Shown: piece by piece, positions 25,245 through 34,411 of the stretch | Numbering within the stretch: the first letter of the stretch is position 1 | How the letters are laid out: each line of letters opens with the position of its first letter | Origin: Flavobacteriales bacterium | GTDB lineage: Bacteria > Bacteroidota > Bacteroidia > Flavobacteriales_G > Salibacteraceae | Direction: 5' to 3' | Length of the DNA: 64,000 nucleotides | Assembly (NCBI GenBank): GCA_018660685.1 | Contig: JABJJW010000012.1 | Span: 124,001-188,000, forward strand | Notes under the pieces: model-generated | What the model saw: the letters and a program-made list of their open reading frames with translations, nothing else | Told to the model about the DNA's origin: nothing | Database searches by the model: none | Program-made: the position numbers and the translations under genes

Positions 25245-25589
25245 CTACTCTGAAGCTTCGGGATTTTGTTTCACCGTATTTTCATCGTAACAATGGTGGG
25301 CATAGGATGTTTTGTATGAATCCCGTTGCTCAGGTGACATACTCATCCATCGTCTCTTCATACGATGCTTCCATCGTTTTCCACCGTGACTTCTTCCTCC
25401 CCTTCCAAATCCACCGAAGATGATTTTACTGAGGATTAGTAAACCAATCGCTTGCCAGAACGTGATTAGGGGCAATCCGAAAATTACTGGCAAAAGCCAA
25501 TTCCACAGTGACATGGTTACGTATGCGAAGAGACCCATGGCACCAATGGCCAGTAGTCCAAAACCTAATACAATCAATACTTTTTTCAT
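25245..25589 (-). CDS. Small membrane protein with basic tail, sigma-factor neighbour
   Basis: Two membrane helices (VLIVLGFGLLAIGAMGLFAYV and IFGLPLITFWQAIGLLILSKIIF) precede a Gly/His/Arg-rich basic stretch (GGRSHGGKRWKHRMKRRW) and a tail MSMSPEQRDSYKTSYAHHC. It begins eight bases after the stop of the sigma-factor fragment and was probably its operon partner. It may be an anti-sigma or regulatory target, but no anti-sigma motif is visible. Confidence 0.65.
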   Translation of the reverse strand: MKKVLIVLGFGLLAIGAMGLFAYVTMSLWNWLLPVIFGLPLITFWQAIGLLILSKIIFGGFGRGGRSHGGKRWKHRMKRRWMSMSPEQRDSYKTSYAHHCYDENTVKQNPEASE

Positions 25590-25596
25590 TTCAACT

Positions 25597-25896
25597 TTAA
25601 TTTTGAGTTAATTCATAAAAGAGCTGCTGTAACCTGCTTCTTAGTTGTAACACGGCGTATCTCTTCCTCGATAAGAGGGTCGATACTTTTTGCCCTGTTT
25701 CCTCACTTATGCTTTTGAATGATTCCCCTTCCATTTCGTGACGTACAAAAACATCCCGCTGGTCATATGGTAATTCATTAATCGCTGATTCGAGTTCTTC
25801 TCGAATCATCTTGGTGAACATCTCATCCTCCGGATTCGATTCGAAAAGCAGGAACAACTCAGGCATGTCATGCTCAGCTTCACCGCTGAACTCCAT
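25597..25896 (-). pseudogene. Truncated ECF-type sigma factor (region 4 only)
   Basis: The 99 residues match only sigma region 4: ELESAINELPYDQRDVFVRHEMEGESFKSISEETGQKVSTLLSRKRYAVLQLRSRL is the helix-turn-helix that contacts the -35 element. Region 2, which binds core polymerase and the -10 element and should occupy about 90 residues before it, is absent. Upstream in frame there are only six codons (NRAASF) before a TAG. The missing part is replaced by a Dps gene tail on the other strand, so the gene appears cut by a deletion and is unlikely to work as a sigma factor. Confidence 0.75.
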
Positions 25897-25905
25897 GAAT
25901 GATGC

Positions 25906-26022
25906 AGCTCTATTCTAGATATGGCTGATGAACTTGGTGATGAAGGAACCAATGCACTCATGAGCGATTACATCCGTGAGCAAGAAAAGCTGATATGGAT
26001 GTATTCTGCATTCCTTTCATAG
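25906..26022 (+). pseudogene. C-terminal remnant of a Dps-family gene
   Basis: Translated on the plus strand, this gives ILDMADELGDEGTNALMSDY then IREQEKLIWMYSAFLS and a TAG at 26020-26022. The block (GDEGTxxxMxxYIxxxEKxxWM) is the last helix and tail of Dps, the ferritin-like DNA-protection protein of about 155 residues. Everything upstream of about 25903 is missing; an in-frame TGA sits at 25900-25902. The first ATG, at 25921, could only make a 33-residue tail. It is a remnant abutting the truncated sigma gene. Confidence 0.75.
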
Positions 26023-26051
26023 GTCTGAACAGAGTTGTTGATATTTGGGGT

Positions 26052-26486
26052 ATGAGGATGATCATACCCCTTTTTTGTGTCTTGCTGATCGCTTGTAGTG
26101 AAAACCCACCGGCTGATGAAGGAGAAAGTGGAATGATCATAGTCAATGGCGTTGAACGAAGTGAATTAGCGCGATTGATGCGCCAGATGTACGACGAAAT
26201 GAAGTTGGTCAGTGATTCCCTCGAATCTGGAAGTTCGGTGAGCCCCAAATTCTATACGAACTACGAAAGAATTACCTCGGCCCATGCTACGGAACCAGAG
26301 AAAATTGACGAGCTCTATCAGAGCATGGCTGACGCATTTCTTGACAATTATGAGTCTTTCGAGGGTGATGAAGATGGGCAGATCCCCGCCTTCAACATCA
26401 TGGTTGATAATTGCCTCGTCTGTCACCAAAACAAATGTCCGGGCCCCGTGAAAGCGATTAAAAAGCTGAAAATTAAGCCTCAATAA
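26052..26486 (+). CDS. Lipoprotein with a single CxxCH heme-type motif
   Basis: MRMIIPLFCVLLIACS is a lipoprotein signal with lipobox LIAC. Most of the mature chain is helical (LARLMRQMYDEMKLVSDSLESG, KIDELYQSMADAFLDNYESF), and near the C-terminus lies NCLVCHQNKCPGP, a CxxCH c-type heme site in a four-helix-like protein, as in some diheme or cytochrome c'-type sensors. The downstream Cys-Pro may be structural. The frame is open from 25995, but that region is the Dps remnant, so the ATG at 26052 is chosen. Confidence 0.7.
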   Translation: MRMIIPLFCVLLIACSENPPADEGESGMIIVNGVERSELARLMRQMYDEMKLVSDSLESGSSVSPKFYTNYERITSAHATEPEKIDELYQSMADAFLDNYESFEGDEDGQIPAFNIMVDNCLVCHQNKCPGPVKAIKKLKIKPQ

Positions 26487-26534
26487 TCGAGTCCTTCGAC
26501 GCAATTTGTATTTTCTTGCCCTAAAATCCGAACC

Positions 26535-27326
26535 ATGCGAAGTCTTATCTACCTATTCCTCCTTTTGATTCTTTCATCATGTGGCACCCAACATGACGCA
26601 TCGATTGTCGGAGAAGAAATCATGTATGAAGGAGACAGCATCACGATGAAAGGATATCTGGCCTATGATAAAAATGCCACAGATAAACGTCCGGGCATTA
26701 TCGTAGTCCATGAATGGTGGGGCCACAACGATCATTCAAGAAACAGCGCACTAAAATTGGCGGAGGCCGGATACGTTGCTTTTGCTCTCGACATGTACGG
26801 CGACGGGAGGCAAGCGGACCACCCAGAGGACGCGGGGTCATTTGCCGGAGCTGTCATGCAGAATTTTGACGGAGCCAAAGAGAGGTTCAACGCTGCCGTA
26901 GAAACACTCAAAAAAAGCGAGCACTGCGATAATGCGAACATAGGTGCAATCGGATATTGCTTTGGTGGTGGAGTCGTTCTAAATATGGCCCGCCAAGGAG
27001 CAGAGCTCAATGCGGTAGCTACCTTCCATGGGAGCATCGGTCCAATTGAAGCGGCAACACCCGGTTCTGTCAACGCGAGAATTTTAGTGATGAATGGAGC
27101 AGATGATCCTTTCGTGTCAGCGGAGGCGATTGAGTCATTCAAGGATGAAATGGATTCAGCTGGCGTGACATATGAGTTTGTGAACTATCCAGGGGCAGTT
27201 CACGCTTTCACCAATCCTGGAGCCACAGAAAAAGGTGAGAAATTTGATCTTCCATTGGCATACAACAAAGAAGTTGATGAGGAAAGCTGGACTAAACTCC
27301 TTGAGTTTCTAAGCCAGTCATTTTAA
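26535..27326 (+). CDS. Dienelactone hydrolase-family lipoprotein
   Basis: A lipoprotein signal (MRSLIYLFLLLILSSCGTQ) precedes an alpha/beta hydrolase of the dienelactone hydrolase family: GIIVVHEWWGHNDHSRNSALKLAEAGYVAFALDMYG, the nucleophile elbow GAIGYCFGGGVV with Cys as nucleophile, an acid in NGADDPFV, and YPGAVHAFTNPGA supplying His. Family members hydrolyse lactones and esters. The exported location suggests action on environmental esters rather than on chlorocatechol intermediates. Confidence 0.9.
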   Translation: MRSLIYLFLLLILSSCGTQHDASIVGEEIMYEGDSITMKGYLAYDKNATDKRPGIIVVHEWWGHNDHSRNSALKLAEAGYVAFALDMYGDGRQADHPEDAGSFAGAVMQNFDGAKERFNAAVETLKKSEHCDNANIGAIGYCFGGGVVLNMARQGAELNAVATFHGSIGPIEAATPGSVNARILVMNGADDPFVSAEAIESFKDEMDSAGVTYEFVNYPGAVHAFTNPGATEKGEKFDLPLAYNKEVDEESWTKLLEFLSQSF

Positions 27327-27363
27327 TCGGCCGAGTTGAGAAGATCGGGTAATCTACAGCTAC

Positions 27364-27497
27364 GATACTGGCCTCCCCTTCAAAGAGAGCGCTCGTTATT
27401 TGTCCTAGAGAACAGAATTCTTCATATACGTTCAGCAAGTGCTCAAACATCTTGTGGTTATTGACAGCAGTTCCAAGGATGGACCGCTTCAGATCTT
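27364..27497 (-). pseudogene. Decayed copy of the icmF 3' end
   Basis: Read on the minus strand this segment encodes AVNNHKMFEHLLNVYEEFCS then LGQITSALFE, parallel to [20 protein letters not shown] then [18 protein letters not shown] at the end of IcmF. At the DNA level the two segments are roughly four-fifths identical by eye, with a three-base insertion and a one-base deletion that breaks the final VGGQYR into another frame. Its start overlaps the end of the methyltransferase gene. There is no upstream mutase sequence, so this is a remnant, not a gene. Confidence 0.85.
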
Positions 27498-28304
27498 TCT
27501 CGAAATGATATGCATATAAACAGTCTCGCCTGAGCTCAGATCAGTAAAGAATTTCGATCCGGGCACACCTGCAAACTGCTTTACCGTCGTTCTCATCCAC
27601 CATGGAACATGGGCTTTGATCAACTCATCCCTATTGGGCTCGTCAGCCTTTAGTGCCAGCAATACATTTGGGGAGATATCATTGTAAACTTCAATTTGAA
27701 ACCCTGCTGACTCTATTGATTTTTTAATGGAATCTACTTTCTCGGCCTGTCTGAAATCAGCATAACAAAAATGTCCTCCCGGTTTTAGCACTCTGCAAGC
27801 CTCTTTCACAAAGGCATCAAAATCAGGATAAGTATGAGATGATTCAACATTTATCAACGTGTCCATCGTATCCGAATCTAATGGAAGGTCGTCTGCCGAT
27901 CCCTGAATGTATCTCAAGCCCTTATCAGGAAAACGTTTGTTGCAAAACGAAATGCTCCGATGGCTCAGGTCAAGACCTACAGATGCTTTCGGGCTGAATC
28001 GTTCGTGGAGATGATGTAGACCTCCTCCTCTTCCGCAGCCGACCTCGAGGACATCTTTGTCGCTGATATTTACACCGTTGACGACTTGCTGGTAAAGATT
28101 CTTGCTAACTTCTTCATGCGCGGCAGACCCCACAAATCCTTCTGGTAAATATCCATAGTTCATGCACGTCCATTCAGTCAAGTTGCTATACTTTCTAGAG
28201 AGAAAGTTATACCACCATTTCCATAAAGACTGACGAAAAGAAGCATTGCCTCTCATGAATGATGAAAGCCATTTATAGAAGCTTTGGTTACCAGCTACTG
28301 CCAT
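27489..28304 (-). CDS. Class I SAM-dependent methyltransferase
   Basis: The core motif I is DVLEVGCGRGGGLHHLHERF with motif II-like VGLDLSHRSISFCNKRF and motif III-like VLKPGGHFCYADFRQAEKV, the usual order for small-molecule methyltransferases. An N-terminal helical extension of about 80 residues contains SNLTEWTCMNYGYLPEGF, which resembles the phthiotriol/rebeccamycin-type O-methyltransferase entry. It starts seven bases after the icmF stop, so it is probably cotranscribed, but the substrate is not evident. Confidence 0.85.
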   Translation of the reverse strand: MAVAGNQSFYKWLSSFMRGNASFRQSLWKWWYNFLSRKYSNLTEWTCMNYGYLPEGFVGSAAHEEVSKNLYQQVVNGVNISDKDVLEVGCGRGGGLHHLHERFSPKASVGLDLSHRSISFCNKRFPDKGLRYIQGSADDLPLDSDTMDTLINVESSHTYPDFDAFVKEACRVLKPGGHFCYADFRQAEKVDSIKKSIESAGFQIEVYNDISPNVLLALKADEPNRDELIKAHVPWWMRTTVKQFAGVPGSKFFTDLSSGETVYMHIISRKI

Positions 28305-28311
28305 AGGATAT

Positions 28312-31300
28312 TTACATGTTTCTTCGATACTGACCTCCCACTTCGAAGAGGGCGCTCGTAATGTGTCCCAGAGAACAGAATTTACATACGTTCATCAAAT
28401 GATCAAACATGTTGTCATTGTTGATGGCAGCCACCTGCAAATCACGAAGAAGTGTGGCTTGTTCCGAAGATGTGCTCTCGTGGAGCCGATTTAGCATTGA
28501 AATCTGATATTCCTTTTCCTCCTTGGTTGCGCGAATAACTTCTTTTGGAAGAACAGTTGGACTTCCTTTTGAACTCAAGAAAGTATTGACGCCGATAATC
28601 GGAAATTCTCCTGTGTGCTTGAGCGTTTCGTAGTACAAACTCTCTTCCTGAATTTTGCTACGCTGGTACATGGTTTCCATGGCACCTAGCACTCCTCCCC
28701 TTTCCGTGATTCTATCAAATTCAGTGAGTACCGCCTCTTCGACTAGATCTGTAAGTTGTTCGATGATGAACGACCCTTGAATCGGGTTCTCATTTTTAGC
28801 CAGACCCAATTCCTTATTGATAATCAATTGGATTGCCATGGCACGACGAACACTTTCCTCAGTAGGCGTTGTAATGGCTTCATCGTAAGCATTTGTGTGC
28901 AGCGAGTTGCAATTATCATAAATCGCGTATAGCGCCTGAAGCGCCGTACGGATGTCGTTAAAGTCTATTTCTTGAGCATGCAAGCTTCGTCCAGAAGTCT
29001 GTATATGATACTTCAGCATTTGAGCGCGAGCGTTCGCTCCGTACTTCTGTTTGAGTGCTTTCGCCCAGATTCTTCTCGCTACTCTGCCTATAACGGCATA
29101 CTCAGGATCAATACCATTGCTGAAGAAGAAGCTCAAATTCGGTCCAAAAGCATTGATGTCCATACCTCGGCTGAGATAGTATTCTACATATGTAAATCCA
29201 TTGGCCAGCGTAAAGGCCAGCTGGGTTATTGGGTTCGCCCCAGCTTCAGCAATGTGATAACCGCTAATTGAAACAGAATAGAAGTTTCTGACTTTGTTCT
29301 CAATGAAACTCTCTTGGACGTCGCCCATTAATCGCAGCGCAAATTCTGTGCTGAAAATGCAGGTATTTTGAGCTTGATCTTCTTTGAGTATGTCTGCTTG
29401 AACCGTCCCACGCACGACACTCATTGTTTCGGTTTTGATCTTGGCGTAAACATCTTCTGGGAGGACCTGATCACCAGTTACTCCCAAGAGCATCAATCCG
29501 AGACCGTCATTTCCTTCCGGAATATCTCCTTGATACTTCGGCCGCTCCAAACCCTTATCATCCCAAAGCTCCTTGAGCTTTGCTTCTACTTGATCTTCAA
29601 GTCCATTTTCTTTAATGTACTTCTCAGAGGCTTGATCAATGGCCGCATTCATGAAAAAGCCCAAAAGCATTGGAGCAGGTCCATTGATAGTCATCGATAC
29701 CGATGTCTTTGGGTCGGCGAGATCAAAACCTGAATAAAGTTTCTTCGCATCATCAAGGCAGCAGATGCTCACTCCTGAATTCCCGACCTTCCCATAGATA
29801 TCAGGGCGATGATCTGGATCATTTCCATAAAGAGTCACAGAATCAAATGCAGTACTAAGTCGCTTTGCGGGCATCCCAAGACTCACATAATGGAATCGTC
29901 TGTTAGTCCTTTCCGGTCCGCCTTCTCCTGCAAACATTCGAGTTGGATCTTCTCCTTCTCTCTTGAACGGATAGATTCCAGCTGTGTATGGGAATTGACC
30001 AGGAACGTTTTCTTGCAAAGCCCAATCCAGCCAATCTCCCCAGGATCGATAAACTGGCGTCGCAACCTTCGGGATTTGAGAATGACTCAATGATTCGGTA
30101 TGGGTTCGAACTTTGATTTCTTTGTCACGAACCTTGAACGAGTAGAACTCATTCTTATAACGATTCATCTGATTTTCAAAGTCCTCGATCAAATCCCAAT
30201 TTCGGGGGTCGAGGTCTTTTTTGACATCCTCAAACTTTGCCTCCAAGGCAGTTCGGAGGTCTGTACCTACCTCCAGCTCTTGAATAGCCATGTCAAGTGA
30301 ATAGAGTCTACCAGCAATATTGCTCTGTTCTTCGACCCACTTATCGTACGCTCGATTATTCTCTGAAATCTCGCTCAAGTATCTTGTTCTGGCTGGAGGA
30401 ATGATGAATATCTTTTCACTCATCTCATCCGTAATTTCGAACGTCGACCTGAGTTGTTCAGCGCCAGTTTTGTCGACGATAAGATCCATGATAGCCTTAT
30501 AGAGTGTGTTGGTACCTGGGTCGTTAAATTGACTGGCAATTGTACCATAGACCGGAATTTCTTCGTCCGACGTATCCCAGAGCTGGTGATTTCTTTTGTA
30601 TTGTTTCTTCACATCGCGCACCGCATCCAGGGAGCCCCGTTTGTCGAATTTGTTTACTGCAACTATATCAGCAAAGTCCAACATGTCAATTTTCTCCAAC
30701 TGCGTCGCTGCGCCAAATTCAGGGGTCATCACATAAAGACTCGCATCACTGTGATCAAGAATTTCCGTATCACTCTGTCCAATACCAGATGTTTCTAGAA
30801 TGATAAGGTCGAATTGGGCTGCTTTAAGAATATCAAGGGCTTCTTTCACGTGCTTGCTCAATGCTAGGTTGCTCTGGCGAGTGGCGAGCGAACGCATGTA
30901 GACTCGATCGTTTCTGATAGCATTCATGCGAATTCTATCTCCTAGGAGAGCTCCACCTGTTTTGCGTTTGGATGGATCGACCGACACAATTGCTAGGGTC
31001 TTCTCCGGAAAGTCAAGTAAGAATCTCCGTACAAGCTCATCAACCAAGGAGCTTTTCCCTGAACCACCTGTACCTGTAATACCTAAGATTGGTGTGTTAC
31101 TTTGACCAGCAATATCTCTGACCTTGTTTAGGTCATCTTTATGTTCTTCAGGATTGTTTTCAGCTGCTGAGATCAAGCGTGCTATTGAACCTCTGTCTTT
31201 CCCAGTGAGGCGAGAAATTTCTCCATTCAGATTTACTCCAGTTGCAAAGTCACATTGCTCGAGCATGTCATTGATCATCCCTTGCAGCCCCATTGATCTT

Positions 31301-31680
31301 CCATCATCAGGATGATAAATGCGAGTGATTCCGTAGTCATGGAGTTCTTTAATTTCCTCCGGCAGGATTGTACCACCGCCGCCGCCAAATACCTTGACGT
31401 GACTTGCTCCTTTCTCCTTCAGCAGGTCAAACATGTACTTGAAGTATTCCATGTGACCTCCTTGGTAGCTTGTCATCGCGATTGCTTGAGCATCCTCTTG
31501 GATGGCACAATTGACCACTTCTTCTACGCTCCGATCGTGCCCGAGATGGATGACTTCCGCTCCTGTACTTTGAATGATTCGTCGCATGATATTAATGGCA
31601 GCATCATGCCCATCAAATAAAGAAGCCGCCGTTACGACACGAATTTTGTTCTTAGGAGTATATGGCGCTACAATCTGCAT
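28312..31680 (-). CDS. icmF: Fused isobutyryl-CoA mutase IcmF (B12 domain, G-protein chaperone, mutase)
   Basis: At 1122 residues this matches IcmF in length and order. Residues 1-150 are the cobalamin-binding domain with DGHD at 23-26, where His25 is the lower cobalt ligand. Residues about 195-420 are a MeaI/ArgK-type GTPase with P-loop GTGGSGKSS at 203-211 and [19 protein letters not shown]. The rest is the TIM-barrel acyl-CoA-binding mutase domain ([24 protein letters not shown] and [20 protein letters not shown]) ending VGGQYRRNM. It interconverts isobutyryl-CoA and n-butyryl-CoA, or related branched acyl-CoAs. The methyltransferase gene follows directly. Confidence 0.93.
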   Translation of the reverse strand: MQIVAPYTPKNKIRVVTAASLFDGHDAAINIMRRIIQSTGAEVIHLGHDRSVEEVVNCAIQEDAQAIAMTSYQGGHMEYFKYMFDLLKEKGASHVKVFGGGGGTILPEEIKELHDYGITRIYHPDDGRSMGLQGMINDMLEQCDFATGVNLNGEISRLTGKDRGSIARLISAAENNPEEHKDDLNKVRDIAGQSNTPILGITGTGGSGKSSLVDELVRRFLLDFPEKTLAIVSVDPSKRKTGGALLGDRIRMNAIRNDRVYMRSLATRQSNLALSKHVKEALDILKAAQFDLIILETSGIGQSDTEILDHSDASLYVMTPEFGAATQLEKIDMLDFADIVAVNKFDKRGSLDAVRDVKKQYKRNHQLWDTSDEEIPVYGTIASQFNDPGTNTLYKAIMDLIVDKTGAEQLRSTFEITDEMSEKIFIIPPARTRYLSEISENNRAYDKWVEEQSNIAGRLYSLDMAIQELEVGTDLRTALEAKFEDVKKDLDPRNWDLIEDFENQMNRYKNEFYSFKVRDKEIKVRTHTESLSHSQIPKVATPVYRSWGDWLDWALQENVPGQFPYTAGIYPFKREGEDPTRMFAGEGGPERTNRRFHYVSLGMPAKRLSTAFDSVTLYGNDPDHRPDIYGKVGNSGVSICCLDDAKKLYSGFDLADPKTSVSMTINGPAPMLLGFFMNAAIDQASEKYIKENGLEDQVEAKLKELWDDKGLERPKYQGDIPEGNDGLGLMLLGVTGDQVLPEDVYAKIKTETMSVVRGTVQADILKEDQAQNTCIFSTEFALRLMGDVQESFIENKVRNFYSVSISGYHIAEAGANPITQLAFTLANGFTYVEYYLSRGMDINAFGPNLSFFFSNGIDPEYAVIGRVARRIWAKALKQKYGANARAQMLKYHIQTSGRSLHAQEIDFNDIRTALQALYAIYDNCNSLHTNAYDEAITTPTEESVRRAMAIQLIINKELGLAKNENPIQGSFIIEQLTDLVEEAVLTEFDRITERGGVLGAMETMYQRSKIQEESLYYETLKHTGEFPIIGVNTFLSSKGSPTVLPKEVIRATKEEKEYQISMLNRLHESTSSEQATLLRDLQVAAINNDNMFDHLMNVCKFCSLGHITSALFEVGGQYRRNM

Positions 31681-31855
31681 GCTCAGTACAATTTAAAGGG
31701 CAACGAAAGTAATGAAACGAGTAGGGATTAAGAGGCGAAGTCAATGCTTGTAAGCCTCGTTGGCATACGTGAATCTCCTAATCATCATGATCCAATCATG
31801 GGACATCAAGAATCGCCTTAAAAACAATACCAATTTGACCTGCGGGTAGGTCCAG

Positions 31856-32575
31856 TTAAAGCCCGGTTTTTACGCTCCCCTTAGCTGGGTTCGGCACTTT
31901 TCTACCATCAGAACCATCACCGTCATCTTTCCCTTGGTCATTTGGTCTTGGTGGTGGGGTATTACCTCCACCCATTCCTCCTTCGGGGGGTGGCTGCTCA
32001 CCAGCTTCTCCTCCTGAGGGAGGTGGAGGTGGTGGAGCTCCCTGACTTGACCCACCGCCTGACCCACCTTGATTCGTTGATCCCCCGCCAGCGCCTCCAT
32101 GATTCATGGATCCGCCGCCTTGACCTCTTCTTCCTCCGCCGTTGCGGCCACCACCTTGGCCACTTCCAGGACGATTCTTTTGCTCTTTTCTCATTTGCCT
32201 CTTTTGGTCATTCGGTCTTTGATTGTTCATTTCTCTTCCAGGCATTACGGGCATTTCCATTCGAGAATTTTGAAGAATGTATTGATAGTGGTAGTGCATT
32301 CCTTTTTTAAACCAATGCCAATGCTTGTGACTACTAATCGTGGAGGCAGCGATTTCAAAACCATCCTTCTGAAGGTCTTCGAGCATCTTCAACAATTCCT
32401 TCTTGGCTGCGGTGATGTCTTCATAAACTGCCGTTTTAGGCTCTGAAGCCTTAGCGAGGTAGTGAATGACATACTCGTCTTCGATTGTCTTTTCTGTGTA
32501 GTCAATGATGATTGTCTGTGCCAACAAACTCGTTGAGAGGACAAGAAAGGTGGAGAGTAAATAAATGCGTTTCAT
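31856..32575 (-). CDS. Secreted protein with a Gly/Pro/Gln-rich low-complexity tail
   Basis: The ATG at 32575 begins a signal peptide (MKRIYLLSTFLVLSTSLLAQ); an upstream in-frame start at 32620 adds 15 non-signal residues. A small folded domain of about 110 residues (TIIIDYTEKTIEDEYVIHYL ... HKHWHWFKKGMHYHYQYIL) is rich in His and aromatic residues. The remaining half is disordered: GGG/GQGGG runs, a run of Pro, and a Gly-Gly-Met-Gly-Gly-Gly tract. I do not know the family. Possible roles include surface or matrix association. Confidence 0.65.
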   Translation of the reverse strand: MKRIYLLSTFLVLSTSLLAQTIIIDYTEKTIEDEYVIHYLAKASEPKTAVYEDITAAKKELLKMLEDLQKDGFEIAASTISSHKHWHWFKKGMHYHYQYILQNSRMEMPVMPGREMNNQRPNDQKRQMRKEQKNRPGSGQGGGRNGGGRRGQGGGSMNHGGAGGGSTNQGGSGGGSSQGAPPPPPPSGGEAGEQPPPEGGMGGGNTPPPRPNDQGKDDGDGSDGRKVPNPAKGSVKTGL

Positions 32576-32620
32576 AGAACCAATTTCACGCAAAATACGC
32601 ATTGAAGACCTGACCAACAA

Positions 32621-34411
32621 TTATTCCTCGAACAGACGATATCGGCTCATATTAGTCTCAAAAGAAGACATCGATATATGAACATCAACGAGCGACTGAA
32701 GGTCTCGGTTCCATACGTACGATTTAAGGAGTCCGTGGTCTGAAAGTGTATGCAAATCTCGGCTATCGACCATTGTTACCGCCCGGTACATATGTTCAGA
32801 GTTCAAAGTTTGATGAAATGATGTTCCTCGCCATTGCAGGGCTCCGTCTTCTTCTTTGTATTCTGTCACAAGCTGATTGGCACTTCCTCTTCTCGATGCG
32901 ATAAAATGGCTTTTTATAATTACCAATTGTGGGTTGGAAACAACCTGAAACGGAATTTCAAGAGCGGTGGAATATTCATCTGACTCCTGAACTCGATCTA
33001 CGTCAGTTGATTCAAATTCTTCGAGGCTGCAGGATCGGGCGAGTAAATACGTGGCTGTCGTGTGATATTCGTGCTTCTCCACAAGGCAAGGAAACTCATC
33101 AACTGCTGCGGCTAGAATTTCGGGTGGGCTGCCAGGGTTCGTGATTACCAAAAGCGTGTCTTTTGAAGATTGCTTGAGATGGGTGCTCCAATTTTCATAT
33201 CCTACTTGTCGAATCGAGACTACTTCCTCATGAGCTTCTCCAATATTTTGCAACAACAACACGGCATCCTCTCGAAGGTCAAAATGCAATGGGATGTCCA
33301 GCTTTTGAGACCACTCAAATGAATCGCCATAGGCCGTCTGATAATTGAGTTGAAAATGATCTCTGTCTTCAATCAATGAATAAACCCCTACCAATGTATA
33401 AGAGAACATGATGATCCACGCAATTTCGGCATCAGCCTTATACAAAAGCGAACCAATGAGAAGGCAGACCAAGGGCACCACGAAAGACATTGTTCCAAAA
33501 TGGAGCAAAGCCTCCACGTTCACTGAATAATAATACGTGAGAATGTAGGTCAATACGACGGTGCTGAACAATACAATTCGCTTCGGAAGTATATGCCATA
33601 AAACACGCAGTCTTGTTGCGTAATAGAGAATTGAAAATCCGATGGGAATCAGAAAAAGGAAGTTATAGTGGAAGGTGTACATGATCAATGTCCACCAGAA
33701 GTCAGATCGAGGAGTTTGGAGCCAATCCCCAATTCCTCCAAGGCTGAGATGATGAAGAGTAATTGATAGATGTGGAACCCAGAATAAAAACCCTCCCAAT
33801 CCAGCTGCAAGCACGTACAACTTTTGATTCCTGTTCAAAGAGATTAGCCAATAGAAAAAGGTAAATACCAAAAGTGTAAGAAGGGCGAAGTAGTGAGTAT
33901 AAGCCGTCAGAGCAACAGAAATAGTGAATCCAAGAAGGCTGATCAGCTTGTTTTCCTTTTGATAAGTGATGAGGAAGAATAGTGCCAATAACAAGAACAA
34001 TGTTCCGAAAGCATAGGGTCTTGCCCATTGAGAATAGACAATGGCATATTGGAGTACTGCGAAAAGCGTCGCCGAAACATATCCAGTTCGACTATCAAGT
34101 AAAAGAGTCCCTAGTTTAAATACAAGCCAAATTGAAACGATTCCGGCAACGATAAAAGGCAACTTCACAAGCATCGGATCCATTCCCACCAAATTGGTCC
34201 AAAACCAAAGAAACACTTGAGTCAATGCAGGATGACCATCGGGAATCACACCAAAGTTGATGAGATCTGTGAGAGAATCGAAACGACACCTAAGTAAAGC
34301 ACTGAGCTCATCGTGATGATAGTTCATTCCAGCCGTGTTCCATATTCTTAGGATGCTCCCAAGAACCAGAATAAGCAACAACTTGGTGTCTTTGAAGATG
34401 CTCAAAATCAA
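32621..34411 (-). CDS. GT39-like multi-pass glycosyltransferase
   Basis: At least eight membrane helices fill residues 1-350, with the periplasmic catalytic loop near the start: MNYHHDELSALLRCRF carries the acidic DE of the GT39/ArnT-like superfamily. A soluble C-terminal domain of about 200 residues follows. These enzymes use a polyprenyl-phosphate sugar to glycosylate a lipid or protein on the outer face of the inner membrane. The start is TTG overlapping the upstream TGA as TTGA. It ends the run of three minus-strand glycan genes (36206 to 32621). Confidence 0.8.
   Translation of the reverse strand: MILSIFKDTKLLLILVLGSILRIWNTAGMNYHHDELSALLRCRFDSLTDLINFGVIPDGHPALTQVFLWFWTNLVGMDPMLVKLPFIVAGIVSIWLVFKLGTLLLDSRTGYVSATLFAVLQYAIVYSQWARPYAFGTLFLLLALFFLITYQKENKLISLLGFTISVALTAYTHYFALLTLLVFTFFYWLISLNRNQKLYVLAAGLGGFLFWVPHLSITLHHLSLGGIGDWLQTPRSDFWWTLIMYTFHYNFLFLIPIGFSILYYATRLRVLWHILPKRIVLFSTVVLTYILTYYYSVNVEALLHFGTMSFVVPLVCLLIGSLLYKADAEIAWIIMFSYTLVGVYSLIEDRDHFQLNYQTAYGDSFEWSQKLDIPLHFDLREDAVLLLQNIGEAHEEVVSIRQVGYENWSTHLKQSSKDTLLVITNPGSPPEILAAAVDEFPCLVEKHEYHTTATYLLARSCSLEEFESTDVDRVQESDEYSTALEIPFQVVSNPQLVIIKSHFIASRRGSANQLVTEYKEEDGALQWRGTSFHQTLNSEHMYRAVTMVDSRDLHTLSDHGLLKSYVWNRDLQSLVDVHISMSSFETNMSRYRLFEE

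Noticed and set aside
25245-25589. Small membrane protein as an anti-sigma factor
   Set aside because: It is next to the sigma fragment but has no anti-sigma motif; a role is possible but not shown.
31870-32100. Minus-strand 76-codon frame inside the Gly/Pro-rich gene
   Set aside because: It is an alternative frame of the low-complexity tail and has no start context or signal.
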